64,000 nucleotides of DNA from Candidatus Mycobacterium wuenschmannii. GTDB taxonomy: Bacteria > Actinomycetota > Actinomycetes > Mycobacteriales > Mycobacteriaceae. Below are positions 40,132-48,491 of this stretch, in pieces. The stretch covers positions 930,001 to 994,000 of the forward strand of contig NZ_CP126981.1 of assembly GCF_030252325.1 (NCBI RefSeq), given 5' to 3'. Position numbers and translations under genes: made by a program. The notes under the pieces are model-generated. The model made no database searches, was not told where the DNA came from, and worked only from the letters and a program-made list of their open reading frames with translations. Positions within the stretch are counted from its first letter, which is position 1. Each line of letters begins with the position of its first letter.

Positions 40132-40180
40132 CCCGCGATTTTCCCACAAACCGCGGTCAGGGTGGGAGGTTTAGGTGGCG

Positions 40181-41506
40181 TCATGCGCCGACGGTCTGCG
40201 GCGCTTCGGCGCGGACGTCGCCGGAACCCGCGTCGGGCTTGCGGCCGACGAGATACCAGGTGCGCATGCGCCCTTTGCCTTTGATCTCGATGTCGCCGCG
40301 CGCGCGCAGCGTGAAGTCGTCTTTGAGTCGGAGGTAGACGTCTTCCGGAACCTGGATGCAGCCGACCGAATCGGTCGATTCCATCCGCGAGGCCACGTTG
40401 ACCGCGTCACCCCATACGTCGTAGAAGAATCGGCGTGATCCGACCACGCCGGCGACGACGGGCCCACGCGCTAAGCCAATTCGCAGCGGCAGGGGGTCGC
40501 CGCGGGAATCCTTCAGTGCGCGTACGACTTCGGCCATGTCGATGGCGAAGTCGGCCAACGCCTCCACGTGATCGGCGCGTGGTTCCGGGACGCCGCTGAC
40601 CACCATGTAGGAGTCGCCGCTGACTTTGATCTTCTCCAGACCATGCTTGTCGACCAGGGCATCGAAGTCGCCATAGAGCTTGTCCAGGAACAGGATCAAC
40701 TGATCGGGAGGCATGTCGCTGGCACGTTCGGTGAATCCGGCGATGTCGGCGAACAGCACCGAGGCATCCTCGTACTTGTCGGCAATGATGTTGCGCGCCG
40801 GGTCTTTCAGACGCTCCGCGACGCTGGCGGGCAAGATGTTGGCCAGAAGCGCTTCGGAGCGTTCGTATTCCACTTCCATCGCGGCCTCGGCGCGAACGAT
40901 CTCGCGCACCGCATACCAGACGGTCGTCACCACCATGATGCACGCGGAGATCGTGGTGACGACGAAGCTCAGCGACAGCGCCCACAGCGGCTGGGCGCCG
41001 GTGTTGCGGGGGACCAGGAACTGGAGCGTGATGACCATCCCGGCGGCGATCGCCGCCAGAACGGAGGCGAGGAAAATGCGGTCCACGCCCAACTGCAGCA
41101 CCACCAGGCAGGCCGCGACGAGGAAGTAGAACTGCAGTCCCGATCCGGTGCCGACGAACCAGCAGATCGCGAAGATCGACAGGTACGCGGTGCAGATGAA
41201 TGTCATCGGCGGGAGCAGTTCGCCGAAGCGGTGCAATAAGGGCACCGAGGCGTAGATCGCGGCGCCGACGATGTTGATGAAACCCGTCCACCACAGGTTG
41301 GGCGAGGCGAACACCTGCACGAAGCCGAAGCCGGCGCTGATGAACACGGCCATCGCCGCGGTGAGGTTCAGGATGCGGCGACGCCGCTCGACGCGTTCGA
41401 TGTAGACCTGGCTGCGAGCACGGGGGTATGCCCGTACTGCCTCCACGCAATCCGGTGATCGCCGCGAACCCGCTGGTTGCTGGGCGGCGCACCGCTTAGC
41501 CACCAC
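40181..41506 (-). CDS. cya: membrane adenylate cyclase, class III (Rv1625c-like)
   Basis: A 441-residue cyclase that makes cAMP from ATP. Six membrane segments span about residues 45-205, followed by a helical linker (VRAEAAMEVEYERSEALLANILPASVAERL) and the catalytic domain. The metal aspartates lie in FADIAGFTE (near 254) and FYDVWGDAVNVASRME. The substrate Lys and Asp lie in KIKVSGDSYMV, and the transition-state Asn and Arg in AVNVASR, so it should be active as a homodimer. The GTG at 41506 keeps the N-terminal block shared with Rv1625c; a second GTG follows directly. Confidence 0.95.
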   Translation of the reverse strand: MVAKRCAAQQPAGSRRSPDCVEAVRAYPRARSQVYIERVERRRRILNLTAAMAVFISAGFGFVQVFASPNLWWTGFINIVGAAIYASVPLLHRFGELLPPMTFICTAYLSIFAICWFVGTGSGLQFYFLVAACLVVLQLGVDRIFLASVLAAIAAGMVITLQFLVPRNTGAQPLWALSLSFVVTTISACIMVVTTVWYAVREIVRAEAAMEVEYERSEALLANILPASVAERLKDPARNIIADKYEDASVLFADIAGFTERASDMPPDQLILFLDKLYGDFDALVDKHGLEKIKVSGDSYMVVSGVPEPRADHVEALADFAIDMAEVVRALKDSRGDPLPLRIGLARGPVVAGVVGSRRFFYDVWGDAVNVASRMESTDSVGCIQVPEDVYLRLKDDFTLRARGDIEIKGKGRMRTWYLVGRKPDAGSGDVRAEAPQTVGA

Positions 41507-41571
41507 GTCGAAAGCCTAACCGCTCGGCAGAAACCTGTGTGGTGGGTCGGACTGACGCGCTGTGAGCGGCG

Positions 41572-42102
41572 CTAGATCTGTGCGGTTACAAGGTCTGAGA
41601 AGTAGGTCCCGAACAGTTCGAAGTTTCCGAACGGGGTGATGAGCAGGTCGGACACGCCGGGGTCGGCGAAAGTGAGGCCGGGAATGGCGCCGACGGGGAT
41701 GTTGATCCATTCGTTTGCGAACCCGCCGCCGAAGTCCATCAGGTCTATCTCGGTGTTGTCCGGCAGGAAAGGGATACCGACCGTGCCGAATTCACCGTTC
41801 AAATTAGTGAGGAAGTCGTTATTCGTGAACGAGCCGAAGGTTGTCTGGGTGTCGACACCGAAGACATTGAAGGTCACGTTGTCAGGCAGGCCCGCAATCG
41901 TCCAGCTCTCGTTGCCCTGCAGCACGTCGATCAGCGGGGGATAACCCAGCGCACTAGTGGCGTCGAAGCTCGAAAGGTTGGGAATCAGGTACTCGTCTAT
42001 AGGTGCCGCCGACGCGCTCCCGGCCGAGATCATCGCTGCAACGCTGAAGGCGCCGGCGGCCGCAGCGACGCCGGTCAGAACTACGAATCGCGGTGTGTTC
42101 AT
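41572..42102 (-). CDS. secreted protein of unknown function
   Basis: A 176-residue protein with a signal peptide (VVLTGVAAAAGAFSVAAMISAGSASA, cut after about residue 33). The mature part is acidic and rich in Phe, Asn, Asp and Gly (FGSFTNNDFLTNLNGEFGTVGIPFLPDNTEIDL). There are no cysteines and no motif I recognise. AAGAGG lies about 9 bases before the ATG. It sits alone between the cyclase and the tRNA gene. M. tuberculosis has no such gene at this position, as I recall. Confidence 0.65.
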   Translation of the reverse strand: MNTPRFVVLTGVAAAAGAFSVAAMISAGSASAAPIDEYLIPNLSSFDATSALGYPPLIDVLQGNESWTIAGLPDNVTFNVFGVDTQTTFGSFTNNDFLTNLNGEFGTVGIPFLPDNTEIDLMDFGGGFANEWINIPVGAIPGLTFADPGVSDLLITPFGNFELFGTYFSDLVTAQI

Positions 42103-42325
42103 GTCCGGAAACCTCTTGTCTGTGATCTAGGTGTTGATTAGCTAAGTGTTTGCTGAGTGCAACGTAATCAACGCTTTGGACCGAAGGCAATAAGGGATTT
42201 CCCTTGTATTTGGACCCCTACGGATTACGTAGGTCGCTGGGGGAGCAAGGCATCATGCGCCGGCCGCGGATTCGGTCACGTCAGGTGGCCGCGATCGGAA
42301 GCGGCTCAACCGCTAAGACTTGGAG

Positions 42326-42399
42326 TGCCCTCGGTGAGATTCGAACTCACACTGCACGGGTTTTGAATCCGTTTCCTCTGCCAGTTGGGATACGAGGGC
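42326..42399 (-). tRNA. tRNA-Leu (anticodon CAA), unusually short variable arm
   Basis: Minus-strand cloverleaf of 74 bases: acceptor GCCCTCG pairs with CGAGGGC; the T arm is GTGAG-TTCGAAT-CTCAC; the anticodon loop TTCAAAA gives CAA (Leu). The discriminator base is A and no CCA is encoded. The variable region is only about 5 bases (GCAGT), whereas bacterial tRNA-Leu normally has a long arm. The D stem and anticodon stem each have one mismatch. It may be a true but aberrant tRNA or a decaying one. Confidence 0.8.
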
Positions 42400-42486
42400 C
42401 TGCTCAACTACGGCCTCCCACCATAGAGGATTGGCCGGTGCGAGCCGACTCACAGCCCCGCAGTCGAGGTTTCGCGCGGTTCACGA

Positions 42487-42492
42487 CAGAAT
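42487..42492 (+). promoter_or_regulatory. pdtaR -10 element, leaderless
   Basis: CAGAAT ends 7 bases before the ATG at 42500. An in-frame ATG at 42491 overlaps this hexamer and is less likely to be the start. Confidence 0.4.
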
Positions 42493-42499
42493 GTTCACC

Positions 42500-43111
42500 A
42501 TGACCGACGACGCCGCCATCACCCCGCACCGGGTCCTCATCGCCGAAGATGAGGCCCTGATCCGGCTCGACCTGGCCGAGATGCTGCGCGAAGAGGGCTA
42601 TGAAATCGTCGGCGAGGCCGGCGACGGCCAAGAGGCCGTCGAATTGGCCGAGCAACTCAAGCCCGATCTGGTGATCATGGACGTCAAGATGCCGCGCCGC
42701 GACGGCATCGACGCCGCCGCCGAGATCGCCTCCAAGCGGATCGCGCCGATCGTTGTGCTGACCGCGTTCAGCCAGCGCGATCTGGTCGAGAAGGCGCGTG
42801 ACGCCGGCGCGATGGCTTACCTGGTCAAGCCGTTCACGATCTCAGACCTGATCCCGGCAATCGAGGTGGCGCTCAGTCGATTCAGCGAAATCCGCGCGCT
42901 GGAACTCGAAGTCGAGACACTGTCGGACCGCCTGGAGACCCGCAAGCTCGTCGAGCGGGCCAAGGGTCTGCTGCAGGCCAATCAGGGCATGACCGAGCCC
43001 GAGGCGTTCAAGTGGATTCAGCGCGCGGCGATGGACCGGCGCACCACCATGAAGCACGTCGCCGAGGTTGTCCTGGAGACGCTGGACAACGTGAAGGACG
43101 CCAAGAGCTGA
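42500..43111 (+). CDS. pdtaR: response regulator with ANTAR RNA-binding output
   Basis: A 203-residue regulator, the partner of histidine kinase PdtaS in mycobacteria. The receiver domain has acidic Asp/Glu residues in IAEDEAL, the phosphorylated Asp61 in LVIMDVKMP, then VLTAF and LVKPF. The C-terminal ANTAR domain (about 140-200: LETRKLVERAKGLLQANQGMTEPEAFKWIQRAAMDRRTTMKHVAEVVLE) binds paired RNA hairpins to control termination. The kinase gene is not in this window. Confidence 0.96.
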   Translation: MTDDAAITPHRVLIAEDEALIRLDLAEMLREEGYEIVGEAGDGQEAVELAEQLKPDLVIMDVKMPRRDGIDAAAEIASKRIAPIVVLTAFSQRDLVEKARDAGAMAYLVKPFTISDLIPAIEVALSRFSEIRALELEVETLSDRLETRKLVERAKGLLQANQGMTEPEAFKWIQRAAMDRRTTMKHVAEVVLETLDNVKDAKS

Positions 43112-43113
43112 CA

Positions 43114-43512
43114 TCAGTCGCGGTCGTGATGGCAGACCGCTTCCAGCATGAAGCCGAACGGATCCAGCCAGAACGTCGCAAAATAAGGCGGCGGGTACTG
43201 CGGGAACGACTGCGGCTCGTGCAAGACTTCGCCGCCGTGGCTTGAGGCCCACTCATGCACCGCGCGGACCGCCGACCGCGTCTTCACCATGAAGGCCACA
43301 TGCTGCAGTCCCGTTCGCTGACGCGAATATTCGCCGGATTCCGTTGTCGGATAGAGGAATACGAAAGTGCCCGGCTTCCCGTCGGTCGGCCGGAACGCGA
43401 TCTGGTCGTCGACGTCGAGGAAAACGTCGAAGCCGACGAGCGGCATCAGCTCGCGGTAATACCGCCTGGCCGCCGGCAGGTCGGGCACGTTCAGACCGAC
43501 GTGTCCCAGCAT
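43114..43512 (-). CDS. VOC/glyoxalase-fold protein
   Basis: A 132-residue protein of the vicinal-oxygen-chelate fold. It starts MLGHVGLNVPDLPAARRYYRELMPLVGF, and a second half has GLQHVAFMVKTRSAVRAVHEWASSHGGEVLHEP and DPFGFMLEAVCHH. Metal-ligand candidates are His4, the His of LQHVAF and the Glu of MLEAV. The substrate is unknown. The ATG at 43512 lies 2 bases beyond the thiolase-like gene's stop, so it is the third gene of that operon. Its 3' end converges on pdtaR. Confidence 0.85.
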   Translation of the reverse strand: MLGHVGLNVPDLPAARRYYRELMPLVGFDVFLDVDDQIAFRPTDGKPGTFVFLYPTTESGEYSRQRTGLQHVAFMVKTRSAVRAVHEWASSHGGEVLHEPQSFPQYPPPYFATFWLDPFGFMLEAVCHHDRD

Positions 43513-43514
43513 GG

Positions 43515-44714
43515 CTAGCGCGCGACGATCACCGAGGAGCCGTGACCGAACAGGCCCTGGTTCGCGGTGACGCCGACCGTGGCGCCCTCCACCTGCCGAC
43601 CGGTGGCCTGACCGCGCAACTGCCAGGTCAATTCGCAGACCTGCGCGATCGCCTGGGCGGGAATGGCCTCGCCGAAGCACGCCAGCCCACCGGACGGGTT
43701 GACCGGCACCTTGCCGCCGATCGTCGTCGCGCCGCTGCGCAGCAACCCCTCGGCCTCACCCTTCGGGCACAGCCCAAGGTGTTCGTACCAGTCGAGTTCG
43801 AGCGCGGTGGACAGGTCGTACACCTCGGCCAGGCTGACATCCTCGGGCCCAATGCCCGCCTCGGCGTAGGCCGCATCGAGGATCTGGTCCTTGAAGACCC
43901 GCTCCGGCGCCGGCGCCACGGCGGTGGAATCCGTTGCGATGTCAGGTAATTCGGGGAGATGCTGCGGATACTGCGGGGTCACCGTGCTCACCGCACGCAC
44001 CGACGGCACACCGTCCAGGGAGCCGAGATGCTTGCGGGCGAAGTCCGCGCTCGCCACGATCAGCGCGGCCGCGCCGTCGGAGGTGGCGCAGATGTCGAGC
44101 TGCCGCAGCGGGTCGCTGACGACCGGGCTGGCCAGCACGTACTCGACCGCGGATTCCTTGCGGTAGCGAGCATTCGGGTTCTGCAGGCCGTGTTGGGAGT
44201 TCTTCACCTTCACCTGTGCGAAGTCTTCCGACGTCGCCCCGTAGAGGTCCATTCGGCGGCGGGCCAGCAGCGCGAAGTAGACCGGGTTCATCGCACCGAT
44301 GAGGTGGAAGCGCTGCCAGTCCGGATCGTTCTTGCGCTCACCGCCGACCGGGGCGAACGCGCCCTTCGGGGTGGTGTCGGCGCCGATCACCAGCGCGACG
44401 TCGCAGAATCCGGCCAGGATGTGGGCGCGGGCGCTCTGCAGTGCCTGCGACCCACTGGCGCAGGCGGCGTAGCTGGAGCTGACCGGCACGCCGTTCCAGC
44501 CGAGTTTCTGCGCGAACGTCGAACCGGCGATGAAGCCGGGGTAGCCGTTGCGGATGGTATCGGCGCCGGCGACCAGTTGGATCTGGCGCCAGTCCAGGCC
44601 CGCCTCGGCCAGCGCGGCGCGCGCGGCAACCACGCCGTATTCGGTGAAGTCGCGGCCCCATTTGCCCCACGGGTGCATGCCCGCGCCCAGGATGTACAGC
44701 GGTTCCGGACTCAT
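43515..44714 (-). CDS. thiolase-like lipid-transfer protein (Rv1627c-like)
   Basis: A 399-residue thiolase-superfamily protein. The nucleophile-type cysteine is in SSSYAACASGSQALQSA. The usual downstream GHP motif is replaced by NPSGGLACFGEAIPAQAIAQV, while a late histidine remains in GLFGHGSSVIVAR. This loss is typical of SCP2/Ltp2-type proteins, which with a DUF35 partner cleave sterol side chains by retro-aldol chemistry instead of thiolysis. The DUF35 partner gene overlaps the start by 4 bases and a KstR-type site lies upstream, so cholesterol or related lipid breakdown is the likely context. Confidence 0.9.
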   Translation of the reverse strand: MSPEPLYILGAGMHPWGKWGRDFTEYGVVAARAALAEAGLDWRQIQLVAGADTIRNGYPGFIAGSTFAQKLGWNGVPVSSSYAACASGSQALQSARAHILAGFCDVALVIGADTTPKGAFAPVGGERKNDPDWQRFHLIGAMNPVYFALLARRRMDLYGATSEDFAQVKVKNSQHGLQNPNARYRKESAVEYVLASPVVSDPLRQLDICATSDGAAALIVASADFARKHLGSLDGVPSVRAVSTVTPQYPQHLPELPDIATDSTAVAPAPERVFKDQILDAAYAEAGIGPEDVSLAEVYDLSTALELDWYEHLGLCPKGEAEGLLRSGATTIGGKVPVNPSGGLACFGEAIPAQAIAQVCELTWQLRGQATGRQVEGATVGVTANQGLFGHGSSVIVAR

Positions 44715-45154
44715 GACGCCACCTTCCACGCGTGGACGAGACGCTCGACGCCGTCGTCGTCGGTGTACAGGGTCATGGTGGCCAGTTCCATCTCCATGCC
44801 GACCTTCAGATCGGCGGCGAGGGTTCCCTCGACGACCTTGCCCAGCACGATGATGCCCTCGTCTTTGAGTTCCACCGCGGCGATCGCGAACGGCTCGAAC
44901 GGATCCGGGGCGGGGTAGGGCTTCGGCGGCGGGTAGCGATTCTCTGTGTAGCTCCACAGCGTGCCGCGGCGTGACAACGCGACGGCCTCTAGTACGTCGC
45001 TGTCGCAGGCCGGATTGGGGCAGTTGTTCTCCCGCGGCGGGAAAACGTAGGTGCCGCACTTGGGACACTTACTGCCGATCAGGTGGGGCGTTTCGGCGTC
45101 TTCGGTGGCGAACCACCCGTCGATGGCCGGTTCTTGACTGGTGACCTCGGGCAC
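44711..45154 (-). CDS. DUF35 zinc-ribbon/OB-fold protein (Rv1628c-like)
   Basis: A 147-residue DUF35 protein. The rubredoxin-like zinc ribbon has Cys30, Cys33, Cys45 and Cys50, and the OB-fold follows (LWSYTENRYPPP, DEGIIVLGKVVEGT). DUF35 proteins bind acyl-CoA and partner thiolase-like enzymes. A GTG start is chosen: minus-strand TAGGCT lies 6 bases upstream at 45161-45166, implying a leaderless mRNA. It is the first gene of a three-gene operon (DUF35, thiolase-like, VOC). Confidence 0.92.
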   Translation of the reverse strand: MPEVTSQEPAIDGWFATEDAETPHLIGSKCPKCGTYVFPPRENNCPNPACDSDVLEAVALSRRGTLWSYTENRYPPPKPYPAPDPFEPFAIAAVELKDEGIIVLGKVVEGTLAADLKVGMEMELATMTLYTDDDGVERLVHAWKVAS

Positions 45155-45160
45155 CGGGCC

Positions 45161-45166
45161 AGCCTA
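45161..45166 (-). promoter_or_regulatory. -10 element of the DUF35-thiolase operon
   Basis: TAGGCT on the minus strand, 6 bases before the GTG at 45154. The KstR-type site begins 20 bases further upstream, near the expected -35. Confidence 0.5.
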
Positions 45167-45185
45167 CCCAGCCGCGGCGCGAAAC

Positions 45186-45199
45186 TGAAACGTGTTGCA
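45186..45199. promoter_or_regulatory. KstR-type operator
   Basis: TGAAACGTGTTGCA fits the TNNAACNNGTTNNA pattern known for the cholesterol repressor KstR at every fixed position. Outer arms AACTG (45183-45187) and CAGTT (45198-45202) extend the dyad. It covers about -32 to -45 of the DUF35-thiolase operon. From memory, Rv1627c-Rv1628c belong to the KstR regulon, which agrees. Confidence 0.75.
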
Positions 45200-45279
45200 G
45201 TTCGATGCGAGCGGCGATGAGTTCTGCGCCCCGCGGGTGTCATTCCCGTGCAGGTAATGGACATACGCAAGGAGAGTCG

Positions 45280-45567
45280 ATGGTCATCGTCGCCGGATAC
45301 CTGGTGGTGGAGTCTTCGCAGCGCGATCGCTATCTGCAGGAGTGCGTAGACGTCGTCGAGCAGGCCCGCCACGCGCACGGCTGCCTCGACTTCGCGATCA
45401 CCGCGGACCTGGTCGAATCGAATCGCATTGCCATCTTCGAACGCTGGCAGTCGCGGGCGGACGCCGAGAAATTCCGCGGCAGCGGACCCAGCGACGAGCA
45501 GCACGAGACGATCATCTCGGCGTCGGTCTGCGAATACGAGGTGACCGGCCAGCGGTCCCTGACCTGA
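45280..45567 (+). CDS. antibiotic-biosynthesis-monooxygenase-domain protein
   Basis: A 95-residue protein with the dimeric alpha/beta-barrel ABM fold: VIVAGYLVVESSQRDRYLQECVDVVEQARHAHGCLDFAI, then RIAIFERWQSRADAEKFRGSGPSDEQHETI. Such proteins are small oxygenases or heme/quinone-binding proteins, and the activity is not predictable here. AAGGAG precedes the ATG at 45280. It is divergent from the DUF35 operon with the KstR-type site between, so it may be co-regulated. Confidence 0.85.
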   Translation: MVIVAGYLVVESSQRDRYLQECVDVVEQARHAHGCLDFAITADLVESNRIAIFERWQSRADAEKFRGSGPSDEQHETIISASVCEYEVTGQRSLT

Positions 45568-45583
45568 TGTCGTGAGGTGTGCC

Positions 45584-45589
45584 TAGAGT
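45584..45589 (+). promoter_or_regulatory. polA -10 element, leaderless
   Basis: TAGAGT ends 7 bases before the GTG at 45597. An in-frame GTG at 45579 lies upstream of this hexamer and is rejected as the start. Confidence 0.55.
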
Positions 45590-45596
45590 TGACGCC

Positions 45597-48329
45597 GTGA
45601 GCCCAGCCAGGACCGCGACCAAGAAAACAGAGGCCGGCAAAGCCGCCGACGAGAAGCCGACGTTGATGCTGCTGGACGGCAACTCGCTGGCCTACCGGGC
45701 GTTCTTCGCGCTCCCGGCCGAGAACTTCAAGACGCAGGGCGGCCTGACCACCAACGCCGTGTACGGGTTCACCGCGATGCTGATCAACCTGCTGCGCGAC
45801 GAGGCCCCCACCCACGTCGCCGCCGCGTTCGACGTGTCGCGGCAGACCTTCCGCTCCGAGCGGTATCCGGAGTACAAGGCCAACCGGTCGACCACCCCGG
45901 ACGAGTTCCGCGGCCAGATCGACATCACCAAGGAAGTGCTTGTCGCACTGGGCATTACGGTGCTCGCCGAGCCGGGCTTCGAGGCCGACGACCTGATCGC
46001 CACCCTGACCACCCAGGCCGAGAACGAGGGCTATCGGGTGCTGGTGGTCACCGGTGACCGCGACTCGCTGCAGCTGGTCACCGACGACGTCACCGTGCTG
46101 TATCCGCGCAAGGGCGTCAGCGAGCTGACCCGGTTCACGCCGGAGGCAGTCGTCGAGAAGTACGGCTTGACGCCCGCGCAGTACCCCGACTTCGCGGCGT
46201 TGCGCGGCGACCCGAGCGACAACCTGCCCGGCATCCCAGGTGTCGGTGAGAAGACCGCGTCCAAGTGGATCATCGAGTACGGATCACTGCAGGCGCTGGT
46301 CGACGATGTCGAGTCGGTACGCGGCAAGGTCGGTGACGCGCTGCGGGCGAATCTGTCCAGCGTGGTGCTCAACCGCGAGCTCACTGATCTGGTGCGCGAC
46401 GTGCCGCTGGCGCAGACGCCCGACACGCTGCGCATGCAGCCGTGGGACCGCGACCAGATCCACACGCTGTTCGACCAGCTGGAATTCCGGGTGCTGCGCG
46501 ACCGGCTGTTCGACACCCTGGCCGCCGTCGAGCCGGAAGTCGACGAGGGATTCGACGTGCGCGGGGGAGCGCTGGAGCCCGGCACCGTCGCGCAATGGCT
46601 CACCGATCACGCCTCCGACGGCCGCCGCGCCGGCCTCGCGGTGGTGGGCACGCACCTGCCCTACGGCGGCGACGCGACGGCGCTGGCCATCGCCGCGGCG
46701 GATGACGAGGGTGCCTTCGTCGACACGACAACCCTGACGCCCGAAGACGATTCGGCCCTGGCGGCCTGGCTCGCCGACGCGGGCAAGCCGAAGGCTTTGC
46801 ACGAGGCGAAGCTTGCGATCCACGACCTGGCCGGTCGCGGCTGGACGCTGAACGGCGTCAGCTCCGACACCGCGCTGGCCGCCTACCTGGTGCGCCCCGG
46901 ACAGCGCAGCTTCACCCTCGACGATCTGTCGCTGCGCTACCTCCGTCGGGAGTTGCGCGCGGAAACATCGGAACAGCAACAACTTTCGCTGCTCGACGAC
47001 AGCGACGGCGTCGACGAGCAGGCCGTGCAGACCGCGGTGCTACGCGCCCGCGCCGTGGTCGACCTCGCCGACGCCCTCGACGCTGAACTCGAGCGCATCG
47101 ACTCCACCAAGCTGCTGGCCGAGATGGAGTTGCCCGTGCAGCGGGTGCTGGCGGCCATGGAATCCATCGGCATCGCCGTCGACCTGGACCAATTGAGTTC
47201 GCTGCAAAGCCAATTCGGCGACCAGATCCGCGACGCCGCCGAGGCGGCCTACGCCGTGATCGGCAAGCAGATCAACCTCGGCTCGCCCAAACAGCTGCAG
47301 GTGGTCCTGTTCGACGAGCTGGAAATGCCCAAGACCAAGCGCACCAAGACCGGCTACACCACCGACGCCGACGCGCTGCAGACGCTGTTCGACAAGACCG
47401 GACATCCGTTCCTGCAACACCTACTCGCGCATCGCGACGTCACGCGGCTGAAGGTGACCGTCGACGGGCTGCTGAATGCCGTTGCCGGCGATGGCCGCAT
47501 CCACACCACGTTCAACCAGACCATCGCGGCGACCGGCCGGCTCTCGTCCACCGAGCCCAACCTGCAGAACATCCCGATCCGCACCGACGCCGGACGGCAG
47601 ATCCGCGACGCGTTTGTGGTGGGCAAGGGTTACACCGAGGTGATGACCGCCGACTACAGCCAGATCGAAATGCGGATCATGGCGCACCTGTCCAAGGACG
47701 AAGGGCTCATCGAGGCGTTCAACACCGGTGAGGATCTGCACTCGTTCGTCGCGTCTCGGGCGTTCGGCGTGCCGATCGACGAGGTCACCGCCGAACTGCG
47801 GCGCCGGGTCAAGGCGATGTCCTATGGCCTGGCCTATGGGTTGAGCGCCTATGGGTTGTCCGCCCAGCTGAAGATCTCCACCGAAGAAGCCAAAGAGCAG
47901 ATGGATCAGTACTTCGCCCGATTCGGTGGCATCCGCGATTACCTGCACAACGTCGTCGAGCAGGCCCGCAAGGACGGCTACACCTCGACCGTGTTCGGCC
48001 GCCGGCGCTATCTGCCCGAGTTGGACAGCAGTAACCGCAACGTCCGGGAGGCCGCCGAGCGGGCCGCGCTCAACGCGCCGATCCAGGGCAGCGCCGCCGA
48101 CATCATCAAGGTGGCAATGATCGAGGTCGACGAGGCGCTCACGGAGGCCGGCCTGACATCGCGGATGCTGCTACAGGTTCACGACGAGCTGTTGTTCGAG
48201 GTCGCCGAGGGCGAACGCGACCAACTCGAGGCGCTGGTGCGCGACAAGATGGGCGGTGCGTACCCGCTTGACGTGCCATTGGAGGTCTCGGTGGGCTACG
48301 GACCGAGCTGGGACAGCGCCGCGCATTAG
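45597..48329 (+). CDS. polA: DNA polymerase I
   Basis: A 910-residue repair and Okazaki-fragment polymerase. The N-terminal 5' nuclease domain has LMLLDGNSLAYRAFFALP, FRSERYPEYKANR, EADDLIATL and PGIPGVGEKTASKWI. A degenerate 3'-5' exonuclease-like middle follows, as usual in mycobacteria. The C-terminal polymerase domain has motif A DYSQIEMRIMAHLS, motif B RRRVKAMSYGLAYGLSAYG and motif C LQVHDELLFEV. The start is set by the leaderless promoter spacing. Length is near the M. tuberculosis enzyme. Confidence 0.97.
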   Translation: MSPARTATKKTEAGKAADEKPTLMLLDGNSLAYRAFFALPAENFKTQGGLTTNAVYGFTAMLINLLRDEAPTHVAAAFDVSRQTFRSERYPEYKANRSTTPDEFRGQIDITKEVLVALGITVLAEPGFEADDLIATLTTQAENEGYRVLVVTGDRDSLQLVTDDVTVLYPRKGVSELTRFTPEAVVEKYGLTPAQYPDFAALRGDPSDNLPGIPGVGEKTASKWIIEYGSLQALVDDVESVRGKVGDALRANLSSVVLNRELTDLVRDVPLAQTPDTLRMQPWDRDQIHTLFDQLEFRVLRDRLFDTLAAVEPEVDEGFDVRGGALEPGTVAQWLTDHASDGRRAGLAVVGTHLPYGGDATALAIAAADDEGAFVDTTTLTPEDDSALAAWLADAGKPKALHEAKLAIHDLAGRGWTLNGVSSDTALAAYLVRPGQRSFTLDDLSLRYLRRELRAETSEQQQLSLLDDSDGVDEQAVQTAVLRARAVVDLADALDAELERIDSTKLLAEMELPVQRVLAAMESIGIAVDLDQLSSLQSQFGDQIRDAAEAAYAVIGKQINLGSPKQLQVVLFDELEMPKTKRTKTGYTTDADALQTLFDKTGHPFLQHLLAHRDVTRLKVTVDGLLNAVAGDGRIHTTFNQTIAATGRLSSTEPNLQNIPIRTDAGRQIRDAFVVGKGYTEVMTADYSQIEMRIMAHLSKDEGLIEAFNTGEDLHSFVASRAFGVPIDEVTAELRRRVKAMSYGLAYGLSAYGLSAQLKISTEEAKEQMDQYFARFGGIRDYLHNVVEQARKDGYTSTVFGRRRYLPELDSSNRNVREAAERAALNAPIQGSAADIIKVAMIEVDEALTEAGLTSRMLLQVHDELLFEVAEGERDQLEALVRDKMGGAYPLDVPLEVSVGYGPSWDSAAH

Positions 48330-48491
48330 CCTCCGGACGCGAGCCGATCCCGCGACGCCGGTGGGGCGGGTTTGGCCTGCATAGGCCTAGTCGAGTAGCC
48401 TTGAAAGGTAGTCCGGCCGCCATTGGCGGACTTTCGAATTGAAATCAGCATTGTCCCTACGACCTCAACCTGTCCGGAGCAACCCAACAAT
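48330..48491 (+). other. leader region of rpsA
   Basis: 162 bases between polA and rpsA. TAGCCT at about 48396-48401 may be a -10, giving a leader of roughly 85 bases. CCGCC-ATT-GGCGG at about 48418-48430 can form a small hairpin. Leader control is common for S1 genes, but no specific element is recognised. Confidence 0.35.
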
